From NCBI GenBank assembly GCA_002413095.1, contig DHWI01000221.1:1-9890 (forward strand): 9,890 bases of DNA, read 5' to 3'. A program made the position numbers and the translations under genes. The number at the start of each line of letters is the position of its first letter. The stretch's first letter is position 1. The notes beneath the pieces are model-generated. The model was not told the DNA's origin and did not search any database. It was given only the letters and a program-made list of their open reading frames with translations. This stretch comes from Thermoleophilia bacterium UBA5186. GTDB taxonomy: Bacteria; Actinomycetota; Thermoleophilia; Gaiellales; Gaiellaceae. This document shows positions 1-6,623 of the stretch, piece by piece.

Positions 1-414
1 GGGGACGGGCCAGACGAAGACCTCGTCCGCTCGCTCGCGCCGCCGAACGTCTCGTTTGCCGGACGCGTCCCACGCGACGAGCTGCCGCCGCTTTACCGGC
101 GCGCCGACGTCTTCGTCATGCCCTCGCGCTCCGAGACCTGGGGGATGGCCATGCAGGAGGCCGCGGCCGTCGGCCTGCCGCTGATCGCGACCGACGCGCC
201 CGGGGCCGCGCACGACCTGATCGAGGAAGGGGTGAACGGCTACCGCGTTCCCGTCGAGGACGTCGGCGCTCTGCACGACGCGCTCGTCAAAGCGGCGGCC
301 GACCCGGCCTGGCGCGAGCGGGCCCACACCCGCACGCTCGAGCTCGCCCGCGGCTACACGCCCGAGGCCTGGGCCGAAGCCGTCGCTAACCTCGCCGTAA
401 AGATCCTCCCGTAG
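1..414 (+). CDS. GT4-family glycosyltransferase, C-terminal part (5' end outside window)
   Basis: The frame is open from base 1 to the TAG at 412-414 and gives 137 visible residues, so the gene starts left of the window. The visible part is the nucleotide-sugar-binding half of a GT-B glycosyltransferase. An NVSFAGRV strand precedes a typical [15 protein letters not shown] segment, followed by the E-x7-E pair (window residues E45 and E53, in [10 protein letters not shown]) and then [17 protein letters not shown] and the ENG-like GVNGYRVP loop. Enzymes of this family transfer a sugar from a nucleotide donor, with retention, to a growing glycan on the cytoplasmic side of the membrane. It is followed 11 bases later by the epimerase on the same strand. 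Donor and acceptor cannot be told. Family call firm; an ATG at 118 is internal, not the start. Confidence 0.93.
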   Translation, partial: GDGPDEDLVRSLAPPNVSFAGRVPRDELPPLYRRADVFVMPSRSETWGMAMQEAAAVGLPLIATDAPGAAHDLIEEGVNGYRVPVEDVGALHDALVKAAADPAWRERAHTRTLELARGYTPEAWAEAVANLAVKILP

Positions 415-417
415 GCT
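412..417 (+). promoter_or_regulatory. TANNNT -10-like hexamer for the epimerase
   Basis: TAGGCT overlaps the stop codon of the preceding glycosyltransferase and lies exactly 8 bases before the epimerase ATG. No Shine-Dalgarno sequence is present between them, so a transcript starting near base 424 would be leaderless or nearly so. The same spacing and similar bases recur before the genes starting at 2344 and 8738. No -35 box is recognisable. Predicted from sequence only. Confidence 0.4.
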
Positions 418-425
418 CTGTCGCG

Positions 426-1490
426 ATGAAGAAGGCCATCGTCACGGGCTCGAGCGGGCTGATCGGCTCGGAGGCCGTGTCCTTTCTGGACGAGCGCGGC
501 TGGGCGGTCCACGGGGTCGACAACAACATGCGCCGCGATTTCTTCGGCGAGCCCGGGGACACCGCCTGGAACCTCGAGCGGCTGCGGAGCTCGACGAGCC
601 ACTTCGTTCACCACGATCTCGACATCCGCGACCGAGCGGCCATCCTCTCGCTGTTCGAGACCGAGCGGCCGGAGCTCGTCGTCCACGCGGCGGCGCAGCC
701 TTCCCACGACCTGGCCGCGAGCCGGCCTTTCGACGACTTCGACGTGAACGCGGTCGGCACGCTCAACCTGCTCGAGGCGGCGCGCCGGGCCGCTCCCGAG
801 AGCCCGTTCGTCTTCCTCTCGACGAACAAGGTCTACGGCGACGCGCCGAACGAGCTCGAGCTCGTCGAGCTGGAGACGCGCTGGGACTACGCCGACCCGG
901 CCCAGCGCGAAGGCGTCGACGAGACCATGCGGATCGACATGACGATGCACTCGCTGTTCGGCGCGTCGAAGGTCGCGGCCGACGTGCTCGTCCAGGAGTA
1001 CGGGCGCTATTTCGGGATGCCGACCGTCTGCCTCCGCGGCGGTTGCCTGACCGGGCCGAACCACTCCGGCGCCGAGCTGCACGGCTTCCTCGCCTACCTC
1101 GCGCGTGCGGTGCGCGACGGCATCCCCTACCGCATCTACGGCTACAAGGGCAAGCAGGTGCGGGACAACATCCACTCGCACGACGTCTGCACCGCGATCA
1201 TGGCGTTCGCCGAGCGTCCCACCGCGGGCGCGGTCTACAACCTCGGCGGCGGCCGCGCGAACAGCGTCTCGATGCTCGAGGCGATCGAGCGCTTCGAAGG
1301 GCTCCTCGGGCGCAAGCTCGAGTGGGAGTACGTCGAGGAGGCCCGGCGCGGGGATCACATCTGCTACATCAGCGATCTCGGTCGCCTGCGCTCGGACTAC
1401 CCGGACTGGGAGATCACGATCTCCCTCGACGATCTGTTCGACGAGCTCGTGACCGCGGGTCAGCCGCGGCTGCGGTCGAAGACCGCGTAG
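426..1490 (+). CDS. NAD-dependent sugar-nucleotide epimerase/dehydratase, CDP-paratose/tyvelose 2-epimerase-like
   Basis: A 354-residue extended SDR protein, the usual length for the family. The N-terminal Rossmann motif is G8-SS-G11-LI-G14, followed by the dinucleotide-binding acid in HGVDNN (D32) and the [11 protein letters not shown] loop (residues 87-97). The nucleotide-sugar end includes [12 protein letters not shown] (204-215) and [11 protein letters not shown] (244-254). The [16 protein letters not shown] stretch and the LSTNKVYG strand resemble CDP-paratose 2-epimerase (RfbE/Tyv) and its uncharacterised relatives. Such enzymes interconvert epimers of a nucleotide sugar in the cytoplasm, giving donors for glycosyltransferases. 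Oddly, the catalytic YxxxK is F178-GAS-K182, so the usual tyrosine is a phenylalanine. ATG at 426 is chosen because the Rossmann strand starts right after it; there is no Shine-Dalgarno sequence. The last 31 bases overlap the convergent oxygenase gene. SDR family sure; substrate uncertain. Confidence 0.9.
   Translation: MKKAIVTGSSGLIGSEAVSFLDERGWAVHGVDNNMRRDFFGEPGDTAWNLERLRSSTSHFVHHDLDIRDRAAILSLFETERPELVVHAAAQPSHDLAASRPFDDFDVNAVGTLNLLEAARRAAPESPFVFLSTNKVYGDAPNELELVELETRWDYADPAQREGVDETMRIDMTMHSLFGASKVAADVLVQEYGRYFGMPTVCLRGGCLTGPNHSGAELHGFLAYLARAVRDGIPYRIYGYKGKQVRDNIHSHDVCTAIMAFAERPTAGAVYNLGGGRANSVSMLEAIERFEGLLGRKLEWEYVEEARRGDHICYISDLGRLRSDYPDWEITISLDDLFDELVTAGQPRLRSKTA
1451..1486. terminator. 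Hairpin cluster in a convergent gene overlap, candidate bidirectional terminator
   Basis: At 1472-1486 GCGGTC and GACCGC form a perfect 6-bp stem around a GAA triloop. A second GACCGC at 1451-1456 can pair with the same GCGGTC instead, enclosing a perfect 10-base palindrome AGCCGCGGCT at 1462-1471. The hairpin lies inside the 31-base overlap of the two convergent coding ends. No T-tract follows on either strand, as is common in high-GC genomes. Chance is a real alternative in DNA of this GC content. Confidence 0.35.
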
Positions 1491-2344
1491 TACTGATCGT
1501 CCGTCAGCGACGACTCGTCGACGCCTTCGAGCTCGAGCACACCCTCGACGTACGGCGTGCCGGAGACGTAATGGGCGACGAGCTTCACCCGCTCGTCCGC
1601 CTCGGGCTTCAGTTGCTTGTGGTACCCGCAGGTGTCGGCGAACACGATCGTGCCCGGCGCGCCTTCCAGGATCCGCCACTCGTTCTCCGGGACGATCCGC
1701 GCCATCTGCTCGTCGGTCGACCGCCTGTTCTCGTCGTGCTCCGGGAGCTCGCGGCGGTTGCCGAGCGGGTGCGTGTCGGGCGCGTACGTAAGCGGGCCGG
1801 CGGGGACGCGGACGTCGGTGAAGTAGAGAAAAAGCTTGACGTTCATCACGTCGTCGGCGTCGCGGTGCCAGAGCTGCGTCTGCACCGCCGCGCCCGGCGT
1901 CGGCCGCGTGTGCCAGAGGTCGAGCGCGCGTAGGGTCGATCGAAGCTTCAGGTAGCCGTTGGCGACGTTGAGCACCTCCGGGTGGAGAGCGATTCGAACA
2001 AACGGATCGTCGGCCCGGAAGCGCGTCGTGGCGAGCTTGGTCAGGAACGTCGCCTTGCTGCCCGCCTCGGCCTCCTCGGGCTTCCACGCCTCATGCAGAC
2101 GCCGCGCCTCCGCCGCCGCCTCGTCGAAAAGCGCCTGGTCGCCGATCAGCTCGTCGAAGCTCGTGACGACGACGCCGTCGCGGTGCAGGGCGTCGATGAG
2201 CTGGCGCTGCTTCGGGTCGCTGACGTCGTCCGGCGAAAAGGCACGGTTGCGATTCTTCAGCCGCCAGTTGGCGCGGACCGCGGCCTCTTCCAGGCGCGGC
2301 GCATGCTTGGCGAGCTGCTGACGGACGGCGGCTCCGACGCTCAT
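1460..2344 (-). CDS. PhyH-family Fe(II)/2-oxoglutarate-dependent oxygenase
   Basis: A 294-residue protein of the phytanoyl-CoA dioxygenase (PhyH) type, normal length for the family. The iron triad is visible: H160-R-D162 in LWHRDADD, and the distal H242 in DTCGYHKQ. R252 in [10 protein letters not shown] sits ten residues on and would hold the 2-oxoglutarate carboxylate. The double-stranded beta helix runs from about residue 140 to 262 ([36 protein letters not shown]). Such enzymes hydroxylate or otherwise oxidise a small molecule using O2 and 2-oxoglutarate in the cytoplasm. The substrate here is unknown; the surroundings suggest a sugar, lipid or other building block of the surface glycan, which is inference. 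The ATG at 2344 is 19 bases after the stop of the upstream gene on this strand and has TAGACT 8 bases before it. Confidence 0.9.
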   Translation of the reverse strand: MSVGAAVRQQLAKHAPRLEEAAVRANWRLKNRNRAFSPDDVSDPKQRQLIDALHRDGVVVTSFDELIGDQALFDEAAAEARRLHEAWKPEEAEAGSKATFLTKLATTRFRADDPFVRIALHPEVLNVANGYLKLRSTLRALDLWHTRPTPGAAVQTQLWHRDADDVMNVKLFLYFTDVRVPAGPLTYAPDTHPLGNRRELPEHDENRRSTDEQMARIVPENEWRILEGAPGTIVFADTCGYHKQLKPEADERVKLVAHYVSGTPYVEGVLELEGVDESSLTDDQYYAVFDRSRG

Positions 2345-2352
2345 CGCGGGCG

Positions 2353-2358
2353 AGTCTA
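2353..2358 (-). promoter_or_regulatory. TANNNT -10-like hexamer for the PhyH gene
   Basis: Read on the minus strand this is TAGACT, ending exactly 8 bases before the ATG whose first base is 2344. It lies in the 19-base gap after the upstream gene's stop, so the oxygenase may have its own near-leaderless transcript besides read-through. No Shine-Dalgarno and no clear -35 box are seen. Confidence 0.4.
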
Positions 2359-2363
2359 GCGGC

Positions 2364-3239
2364 CTACAACCGCTCGTAGAACGCTTCGTCTCCCTCGATC
2401 ATCGAGAACACCTGCTCGGACAGCTCGAGGTTCCTGCGCGTGAGCCGTTCCTCGCGCTTCGCCACCCCGCGCTTCTTCGTCAGGTACCAGAACTTTGCGC
2501 GGATCTTCCAGATCAGCTTCCCAACCGGTGACGCAGGTGGCTCAAGCGGCAGGCTCGCGGGCAACGGCGGAACCATGCCTGCGAGGTGACGGTCGGTTCG
2601 CTCGAAGACCGGGCGGAAGCCCGCGCCGTGGTGGTAGATGCGGTGCTCGTACACGCCGAACAGAAGCGGATGAAGGCTCGCCGCATTCGTCCGTAGCAGT
2701 GGTGACCAATCGATTCCGCGCTCGTTCAGGATCCACAGGAGCTTCCCGCCGACGTCCTCGACCGTCCAGCCGAGGGCGTTCTTCCAGGTCCAATCCGGTC
2801 CGCGCGACCAGTCGCCCCCGATCTCCTGCCAGAAGCCAACCGTTGTCGCGCAGAAGGACGGATGCGGCTGCACGTCGCCGAGGCTCTCGTCGCGCCTGAC
2901 CGCCGCCAGCGGAAAGCGGGACAGTCGATCGTCGAGCAGATCGCCGAGCGGGGCCACCGGAAACGCATCCCCGTCGAGGAAGATCAGCGTGTCCTCGGGA
3001 GCGGCACGGTCGGCGATCAGGTCTGCGAGCGCGTTCAGCTTCTGCGCATGCGGGACCCGCCTGTCTGGGCTCTGCGCCGACAGATCCGTTGAGACGTCGA
3101 AGCTGTCGGCGTGTCTCCGGTCGATCCCCTCGAGGTCGGCGTACACCTTGTACGGACGGTCCATGTTCCGCCGCAGGTACTTGAGCTGGATGTCGATCCA
3201 GCGGTCGCTCATCCAGTGCACCGTTGCGATGTGGATCAT
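2364..3239 (-). CDS. Putative GT-A-type glycosyltransferase with DGD motif (paralogue of the gene at 8776-9642)
   Basis: A 291-residue protein of a family I cannot name. It starts MIHIATVHW, has an HAQKLNAL segment (64-71), a hydrophobic strand ending in FLDGDAFP with D89-G-D91, then QPHPSFCATTVG (124-135), TWKNALG (151-157) and YHHGAGF (202-208). A DxD after a hydrophobic strand plus a later histidine is what a metal-dependent GT-A transferase uses for its nucleotide sugar, so a sugar-transfer role is likely but not proven. The C-terminal 50 residues are strongly basic and could sit on the membrane or bind a partner. The start at 3239 is chosen over an in-frame start at 3449 because the paralogue begins at the same residue and the longer form would run into the divergent sulfotransferase. 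GGCGAG just before the ATG is a weak ribosome site. Confidence 0.75.
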   Translation of the reverse strand: MIHIATVHWMSDRWIDIQLKYLRRNMDRPYKVYADLEGIDRRHADSFDVSTDLSAQSPDRRVPHAQKLNALADLIADRAAPEDTLIFLDGDAFPVAPLGDLLDDRLSRFPLAAVRRDESLGDVQPHPSFCATTVGFWQEIGGDWSRGPDWTWKNALGWTVEDVGGKLLWILNERGIDWSPLLRTNAASLHPLLFGVYEHRIYHHGAGFRPVFERTDRHLAGMVPPLPASLPLEPPASPVGKLIWKIRAKFWYLTKKRGVAKREERLTRRNLELSEQVFSMIEGDEAFYERL

Positions 3240-3250
3240 CTCGCCGCCCC

Positions 3251-3265
3251 CGTCCCGTCGGGACG
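3251..3265. repeat. Inverted repeat in the divergent intergenic region, possible operator
   Basis: CGTCCC-GTC-GGGACG is a perfect 6-base inverted repeat with a 3-base centre. It lies in the 60 bases between two divergent start codons, near the predicted transcription start of the minus-strand gene. It could be a small operator or a leader hairpin; chance is also possible at this GC content. Confidence 0.3.
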
Positions 3266-3268
3266 CCG

Positions 3269-3274
3269 AGCTTA
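3269..3274 (-). promoter_or_regulatory. TANNNT -10-like hexamer for the minus-strand glycosyltransferase
   Basis: On the minus strand this reads TAAGCT. A transcript starting about 7 bases downstream would have a leader of roughly 22 bases carrying the inverted repeat and the GGCGAG ribosome site. So this promoter, unlike its divergent partner, would give a leadered message. No good -35 box is visible. Confidence 0.3.
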
Positions 3275-3287
3275 GCCGCGCCCCGGG

Positions 3288-3293
3288 TACGCT
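3288..3293 (+). promoter_or_regulatory. TANNNT -10-like hexamer for a leaderless sulfotransferase message
   Basis: TACGCT ends 6 bases before the GTG start at 3300, placing the first base of the codon at the canonical +1. There is no Shine-Dalgarno sequence. This is the spacing expected of a leaderless actinobacterial transcript and supports the choice of GTG as start. Confidence 0.4.
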
Positions 3294-3299
3294 CGCGCA

Positions 3300-4133
3300 G
3301 TGCTTCCGAACCTGATCGTGATCGGCGCCGCGAAGAGCGGGACGACCAGCCTGCACGAGTACCTCGACCTCCATCCCGAGATCTCGATGTCGCGCGAAAA
3401 GGAGCTGAACTTCTTCCTCGAGGACGCGAATTGGAGTCGCGGCCGGCAATGGTACGAGCGCCAGTTCCAGTCCGCGCCGGTCCGAGGCGAGTCGTCACCG
3501 GCGTACAGCGCGTATCCGTTGCGCAGCGGAGTTCCAAAGCGGATGGCGGCCACGCTCTCGGACGTCAGGCTCGTCTATGTCGTGCGTGATCCGATCGACC
3601 GGATCGTTTCCCACTATGTCCACCGCGCGCTCGCCTGGAGCGACGTGGAGACGATCGCCGAAGCGCTCGCCGACCCGGTCGTCCGCGAATGGCTCGTCAA
3701 GCCGAGCTGCTACTGGCTGCAGCTGGAGCAGTACTTCGAGTACTTCCCGAGAGAGCGTGTCCTGGTCCTCGACAGCGACCAGCTGCGCGCGCACCGGGAG
3801 GAGACTCTCGCAGCGGTCTTTCGGTTCGTCGGGGTCGACGATTCGTTTCGCACCGCTCAGTTCGCCCTCGCGCACAACGCCGAGACCGGCCGCACGAAGC
3901 CGACGCGCACCGGCCTGCGCGTGTCGACGGCGCTCGACCGAACCCTGGGCCCGGCCCGCGCCCAGGTGCTTCGCGAGCGGGCTCCGCGCGCGCTCAAGGC
4001 GCGCTTGCGCCAAGCGACCCCCCAGCCCGTGCTCGACGACACACTGCGCGAGGAGCTCGCGGACGAGCTTCGACCGGAGGTCGAGCGCCTCCGCGCCGAG
4101 ACCGGGCTCCCGTTCTCCGGCTGGTCGCTTTAG
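3300..4133 (+). CDS. PAPS-dependent sulfotransferase
   Basis: A 277-residue cytoplasmic sulfotransferase of normal length. The 5'-phosphosulfate loop is G9-AAKSGTTSL (K12 would bind the sulfate donor), with the usual helix LHEYLDLHPEIS after it and SREKELNFF (31-39). The 3'-phosphate-binding motif is VYVVRDPIDRIVSHY, with R96 and S104 eight residues apart as in characterised family members. Such enzymes move sulfate from 3'-phosphoadenosine-5'-phosphosulfate to a hydroxyl or amine. The two glycosyltransferase genes following 7 bases after its stop make a glycan or glycolipid acceptor the likely target, but the acceptor cannot be read from sequence. The start is GTG; it places the first strand LPNLIVIGA right at the N terminus, as the family requires. 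Residues 195 onward are less conserved and rich in Arg. Confidence 0.92.
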   Translation: MLPNLIVIGAAKSGTTSLHEYLDLHPEISMSREKELNFFLEDANWSRGRQWYERQFQSAPVRGESSPAYSAYPLRSGVPKRMAATLSDVRLVYVVRDPIDRIVSHYVHRALAWSDVETIAEALADPVVREWLVKPSCYWLQLEQYFEYFPRERVLVLDSDQLRAHREETLAAVFRFVGVDDSFRTAQFALAHNAETGRTKPTRTGLRVSTALDRTLGPARAQVLRERAPRALKARLRQATPQPVLDDTLREELADELRPEVERLRAETGLPFSGWSL

Positions 4134-4140
4134 CGCCGGC

Positions 4141-5388
4141 ATGCGGACGACGATCCTCTCGACGGCCCTCCCGAATCGGGACTCGGGCAGCGGCGCGTCG
4201 ATCACGCTTGCTCTGATCGCCGAGGCACTCCGGGACCGTGGGCACGACGTCTCACTGTGCCCGGTCGTCTACCCCGAGTACCGAACGCCGGACGGAGCGG
4301 ACCACGAGGCACAGCTCGCGCACGCCGCGCGGTTCGGCTTCCCGCTCGAAGCGGTCCTGTCGGAAGCCTGGCGGCCGAAGCCGACCCAGCGCACGCTGGG
4401 ATCGCGGGCGCGTCAGATCTGGCGGCCCACATCCGAGGAGCTGTACCCGACACTCCGTGACGGCCGCGCGGTGCAGAAGGCGGTTGCGCGCCTCGGCGCG
4501 GACGCCGTGCTCGTCTACGGTTTCGAGGCGCTCGCGGCGAGCGTCGAGGTCGAGGCCCCCCGTTTCGCCGCCACGAGCGACCCGCCCCACCTGGCCCTCT
4601 GGGGACGTACCTGGCGACGCTGGCGATCAGAGCGCCGCCCCCTGCGGGCCGCTCGCGAGGCGATCGGCGTCCAGTCGAGACTCCGGGCGCACCCGCGCCT
4701 CGCGGTTCGACTCCTCCGCGACTGCGAGGCCGTCGGCGCCTTCGGGCACCACCACGCCGAGTGGCTGCGAGGACTCGGGCTTCCCTGCGACTACTACCGG
4801 ACTCCGATCGCCGACCCGGGGCCGCCACAGCCGCCAGGCAGCGAGGGGCGTCCGACGATCCTGCTCATCGGGCATCTCCGCGGCACCGCAACGCTCGACG
4901 GGCTGCGCGTGTTCGCGCGGATGCTGCCGTACCTCGACGACGCGCTCGGTCGCGATGGATTCGAGGTACGCATCGTAGGCGGCTACGATCCGCCGCCGGA
5001 GCTGGCGCCGCTCCTGGAACATCCGGCGGTGGAACTGCACGGCTTCGTCCCAGATGTCGATGCCGAGTTTCGAGACGCGGACGTACTCGTCGTGCCCGTC
5101 TCGATCAAGCTCGGCGTTCGCGTTCGCGTGCTGACGGGCTTCTCGTACGGCTCGTGCATCGTCACCCACACAGCGAACGCCTACGGGATCCCTGAGCTGG
5201 AGCACGAGCGGAACGCGCTCCTCGGTGACTCGCCGAAGACGCTCGCGGAACAGGTAGTGCGGGCGATCCGCCAGCCGGACCTCCGCGTCCGGCTGGGAGC
5301 CGGCGCGCGCTCGACGTACGAGCGTTACTTCACGCCGGAGGCTGCCGGCGCCGCGCTCGCGGAGACGCTGGAACGGATCGCCCGCTGA
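4141..5388 (+). CDS. GT-B (GT4-like) glycosyltransferase, first of a paralogous pair
   Basis: A 415-residue GT-B-fold protein. The N-terminal acceptor half begins with the strand MRTTILSTALP and a glycine-rich SGSGAS loop (15-20), and includes GHHHAEW (202-208). The C-terminal donor half begins at PTILLIGHLRG (238-248) and contains GFEVRIVGGYDPP (273-285), VELHGFV (297-303), ADVLVVPV (313-320) and YGIPELEHERNALL (348-361). The gene starts 7 bases after the sulfotransferase stop and its TGA shares one base with the next ATG, so the three genes are one operon. ATG at 4141 is chosen because the frame upstream overlaps the sulfotransferase and encodes only Arg/Ser-rich noise. The usual GT4 E-x7-E glutamates are not at the expected place, where L324 and T332 stand. 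Donor and acceptor unknown. Confidence 0.88.
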   Translation: MRTTILSTALPNRDSGSGASITLALIAEALRDRGHDVSLCPVVYPEYRTPDGADHEAQLAHAARFGFPLEAVLSEAWRPKPTQRTLGSRARQIWRPTSEELYPTLRDGRAVQKAVARLGADAVLVYGFEALAASVEVEAPRFAATSDPPHLALWGRTWRRWRSERRPLRAAREAIGVQSRLRAHPRLAVRLLRDCEAVGAFGHHHAEWLRGLGLPCDYYRTPIADPGPPQPPGSEGRPTILLIGHLRGTATLDGLRVFARMLPYLDDALGRDGFEVRIVGGYDPPPELAPLLEHPAVELHGFVPDVDAEFRDADVLVVPVSIKLGVRVRVLTGFSYGSCIVTHTANAYGIPELEHERNALLGDSPKTLAEQVVRAIRQPDLRVRLGAGARSTYERYFTPEAAGAALAETLERIAR

Positions 5389-6623
5389 TGCGCGTGGCGT
5401 TCGCGATCGGTGGGATCCCGAGCCTTGGCCACTCGGGAAGCACGATCGCCTCCTGGATCATCATCTCGGAGCTGCTCGCGGCCGGGCACGACGTCACGGC
5501 GGTGCTGCTCCCCGCGGGTTATCTCCTCGATTCGACCGCGCCCGAACGCTTCGCAGCCCTGGAGCGTTTGGGCGCCACCGTTCGCGTGGTCGAGGTGCCC
5601 CCACCGGCGCCCCGCGGCCGGTGGCGGGCACGGGCGGCGTTCGCACGCTCGATAGTCCACCCGCGAAACGACGAGCTCCTGCCGTCGCTGCACGCGGCCG
5701 ACGGCGTCCGGCGGGCGCTCGCGGGGTCCGACGCCGGGATGGCGTTCGGGATCGAGGCGATTGCGGCGACCGCCTGCAGCGACGTTCCCATCCTGGCCGC
5801 GCTCTCGCATCCGCCGGGCGTCGCTCGGCGCGTGCGTGCGCGCTACGCGCCGTCCGAGCGCAACCTGCTCGGCAGGGCGAGCGAGCGGTCGTTTCTCGCC
5901 TATGCGGACCGCCGCACCGCGGAACTGCTCCGGCAGTTCCCGAGCGTCGCGGTCTTCAGCCGCCACCACGCCGAGTGGGCCGCGCGCCAGGGTGCCAACG
6001 CGTGGTACGCGCACTACCCGATGCCGGACCTCGCCGGTCCGGACTGGCGAGAGCGCCGCGCCGCCGGCAAGCCGAACCCGAAGCCGCGGATCCTGATGAT
6101 CGGCCACCTGCAGGGGATCGGCACGATCTCGGGCCTCCACCTGTTCGTGCCGTCGATCCTGCCGCTGCTGACCGAGGCGCTCGGCGAGGACGGCTTCGAG
6201 GTGCACGTGGTGGGCGGCCAGGACCCACCGGACGAGTTCCTGCGCGGACTCGAGCACCCGGCGGTCCGCCTCCGCGGGCAGATCACCGACCCGGCCGAAG
6301 AGTTCTTCGCCGCCGACGTCCTGCTCGCGCCGAACCCAACCGTCACCGGCGCGAGCGCGCGCATCCTCAGCGGCCTCACGTTCGGCAACTGCATCGTCGC
6401 GCACACCGACAGCCTCGTCGGGATCCCGGAGCTCGCGGACGGCCATAACTCGCTCCTGGCCACGACAGGGCCGGAGCATGCGAAGGCGGTTCTACGGGCC
6501 GTGGGCGATGCGGTGCTGCGAGACGCGGTCGGGGACGGCGCGCGCAGCCTCTTCGAGCAGGCATTCGACGCGCGGGTTGCCGCAGGGAGGATCGTGCGCG
6601 AGCTCGAACGCCTGCCCGGCTAG
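5388..6623 (+). CDS. GT-B (GT4-like) glycosyltransferase, second of a paralogous pair
   Basis: A 411-residue paralogue of the preceding gene, to which it is coupled by TGATG (one shared base). Matching blocks are SRHHAEW (191-197), RILMIGHLQG (234-243), DGFEVHVVGGQDPP (268-281), LRGQITDPAEEFFAADVLLAP and VGIPELADGHNSLL (344-357). The N-terminal half begins with MRVAFAIGGIP and a GHSGST loop (14-19) and differs far more between the two copies than the C-terminal half, which suggests a similar donor but a different acceptor. That is inference. As in its neighbour, the classical E-x7-E glutamates are absent from the aligned positions (T320, S328). Its TAG stop shares the bases CTAG with the stop of the convergent ABC ATPase gene. 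Probable role is adding a sugar to the exported glycan. Confidence 0.9.
   Translation: MRVAFAIGGIPSLGHSGSTIASWIIISELLAAGHDVTAVLLPAGYLLDSTAPERFAALERLGATVRVVEVPPPAPRGRWRARAAFARSIVHPRNDELLPSLHAADGVRRALAGSDAGMAFGIEAIAATACSDVPILAALSHPPGVARRVRARYAPSERNLLGRASERSFLAYADRRTAELLRQFPSVAVFSRHHAEWAARQGANAWYAHYPMPDLAGPDWRERRAAGKPNPKPRILMIGHLQGIGTISGLHLFVPSILPLLTEALGEDGFEVHVVGGQDPPDEFLRGLEHPAVRLRGQITDPAEEFFAADVLLAPNPTVTGASARILSGLTFGNCIVAHTDSLVGIPELADGHNSLLATTGPEHAKAVLRAVGDAVLRDAVGDGARSLFEQAFDARVAAGRIVRELERLPG

Noticed and set aside
846..872. Repeated GAGCTC units suggesting a short tandem repeat
   Set aside because: They encode the acidic stretch NELELVELE of the epimerase with preferred Glu and Leu codons; there is no regular repeat unit.
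1043..1933. A 296-residue plus-strand open frame
   Set aside because: It overlaps the epimerase in another frame and then runs antisense to the oxygenase; composition is Arg-rich and no motif is seen.
354..2087. A 577-residue minus-strand open frame across the epimerase and part of the oxygenase
   Set aside because: It is antisense to the epimerase and out of frame with the oxygenase, both of which have clear family motifs. Its product is Arg/Ala/Val-rich with no recognisable domain, as expected of a shadow frame in GC-rich DNA.
3240..3449. N-terminal extension of the minus-strand DGD transferase to a start at 3449
   Set aside because: The paralogue starts at the residue corresponding to 3239, the extension has no matching sequence, and it would overlap the divergent sulfotransferase by 150 bases.
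3577..4140. Extension of the first paralogous glycosyltransferase upstream of 4141
   Set aside because: The extra 188 residues overlap the sulfotransferase in another frame and are low-complexity Arg/Ser; the GT-B fold begins at the ATG at 4141.
5325..6479. A 384-residue minus-strand open frame opposite the second GT-B gene
   Set aside because: Antisense to a gene with clear family motifs, and its product has no recognisable domain.
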